Assembly: GCF_000297025.1 (NCBI RefSeq)
Contig: NZ_CAKD01000001.1
Location: forward strand, 1-64,000
Length of the DNA stretch: 64,000 nt
Direction: 5' to 3'
Source of the DNA: Lactobacillus pasteurii DSM 23907 = CRBIP 24.76
GTDB lineage: Bacteria; Bacillota; Bacilli; Lactobacillales; Lactobacillaceae
The translations under genes were made by a program, and so were the position numbers. The notes below the pieces were generated by a model. The model ran no database searches. It had not been told where the DNA came from and saw nothing but the letters and a program-made list of their open reading frames with translations. Shown here piece by piece: positions 63,542 through 64,000 of the stretch; positions within the stretch are counted from its first letter, which is position 1, and every line of letters begins with the position of its first letter.

Positions 63542-64000
63542 ATGACTATTCCAACTAGAAATGAAGTTCCAGAAGAATTAACCTGGGATCTTACTCGCAT
63601 CTTCAAAACTGACCAAGATTGGGAAAACGCCTTGGCTGAATCCAAGGATGAAATCGCTGGTCTTAAGGATTTGCAAGCTAATTTTACCCAATCTGGCAAA
63701 CAACTTTACGCAGCACTGACTAAAATTTTAGCAGTTAAGCGCAAATTTGAAAATATCTATGTCTATGCTTCAATGTCAAGCGACGTTGACACTGCTAACA
63801 CCCATTATCTAGGCTACGTAGCTAGAGTGCAATCTTTAGCATCACAATTTGAAGCCAATACTTCTTTTATCAATCCAGAAATCTTGTCTTTGACTAAAGA
63901 ACAACTGGCTGAATTCAAGGATGAAGAACCACGCTTAGCCGAATACGAGCACTTGATCGAACAAATCACTCGCAAAAAGCCACACACTTTAAAGGCTGAA
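63542..64000 (+). CDS. pepF: Oligoendopeptidase F, 5' part (runs off window)
   Basis: Starts MTIPTRNEVPEELTWDLTRI and continues to the window edge (153 codons seen). The opening and the stretch FENIYVYASMSSDVDT are those of PepF, an M3 peptidase that cuts peptides of about 7-17 residues in the cytoplasm. The zinc site lies beyond the window, so activity cannot be judged here. Strong AAAGGAGA site before the ATG. Confidence 0.9.
   Translation, partial: MTIPTRNEVPEELTWDLTRIFKTDQDWENALAESKDEIAGLKDLQANFTQSGKQLYAALTKILAVKRKFENIYVYASMSSDVDTANTHYLGYVARVQSLASQFEANTSFINPEILSLTKEQLAEFKDEEPRLAEYEHLIEQITRKKPHTLKAE

Overview
The window comes from a low-GC Gram-positive bacterium, most likely Lactobacillus in the strict sense (L. 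delbrueckii group). This rests on the partly legible 16S rRNA gene and on protein content: nucleoside deoxyribosyltransferase, PepT, PepF, paired DUF3290/DUF421 proteins, a pantothenate kinase of the CoaA type, split ThrE, T-box leaders and NlpC/P60 secreted hydrolases. I do not assign a species. Most genes lie on the minus strand, in short operons separated by clear hairpin/T-run terminators. I saw no insertion sequence, prophage, CRISPR array or tRNA gene.

Layout. 1-2.2 kb: the start of a minus-strand rRNA operon (16S and the first part of the spacer) with two tandem promoters. 2.2-5 kb: serS behind a serine-type T-box leader, preceded by a GNAT acetyltransferase and a VTT/DedA-like membrane protein. 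5-9 kb: an alpha/beta hydrolase, nucleoside deoxyribosyltransferase, a succinate-semialdehyde-type dehydrogenase and a zinc-ribbon membrane protein. 9.2-15 kb: a TetR-MMPL efflux pair with palindromic operators, a degenerate beta-lactamase-fold protein and CorA. 15-20.5 kb: a Ugp-type ABC importer operon with an embedded metallo-beta-lactamase-fold hydrolase. 20.8-25.8 kb: a six-gene operon (pepT, DUF3290, DUF421, Sir2-like, DEDDh exonuclease, anchored endonuclease). 25.9-30 kb: glyA, a PAS protein, efp and coaA.

30-33.4 kb: an amino-acid ABC importer plus a GNAT gene under a T-box leader. Its specifier reads as histidine, and its antiterminator/terminator module is duplicated behind a single Stem I. 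33.4-42 kb: helD, an anchored matrixin-like protease, a phosphatase, a TcaA-like protein, galU, hflX and a CAP-domain protein. 42-45 kb: three paralogous secreted NlpC/P60 hydrolases. 45-48.6 kb: a guanylate-kinase-like gene, a DUF2187-like protein, a Wzy/O-antigen-ligase-like membrane protein, and a membrane protein whose conserved tail continues in frame past an amber codon. 48.6-52 kb: a candidate small RNA, split ThrE, an ABC-F protein. 52-61.4 kb: a respiration block (ndh, menA, polyprenyl synthase, cydABCD). 61.4-64 kb: DUF554, an LCP protein and the start of pepF.

How the parts fit. Type II NADH dehydrogenase, MenA, a long-chain prenyl synthase and cytochrome bd with its CydDC assembly transporter form a minimal menaquinone-dependent oxygen-respiring chain. 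No other menaquinone or haem synthesis gene is visible here, so the chain may depend on outside supply. SerS and the presumed histidine transporter are set to respond to uncharged tRNA. The most interesting items are the partially duplicated T-box, the promoter-and-terminator-bounded candidate small RNA at 48.6-48.8 kb, the amber-interrupted gene at 47.3-48.0 kb, the MBL-fold hydrolase in the ugp operon, and several catalytically unusual family members.
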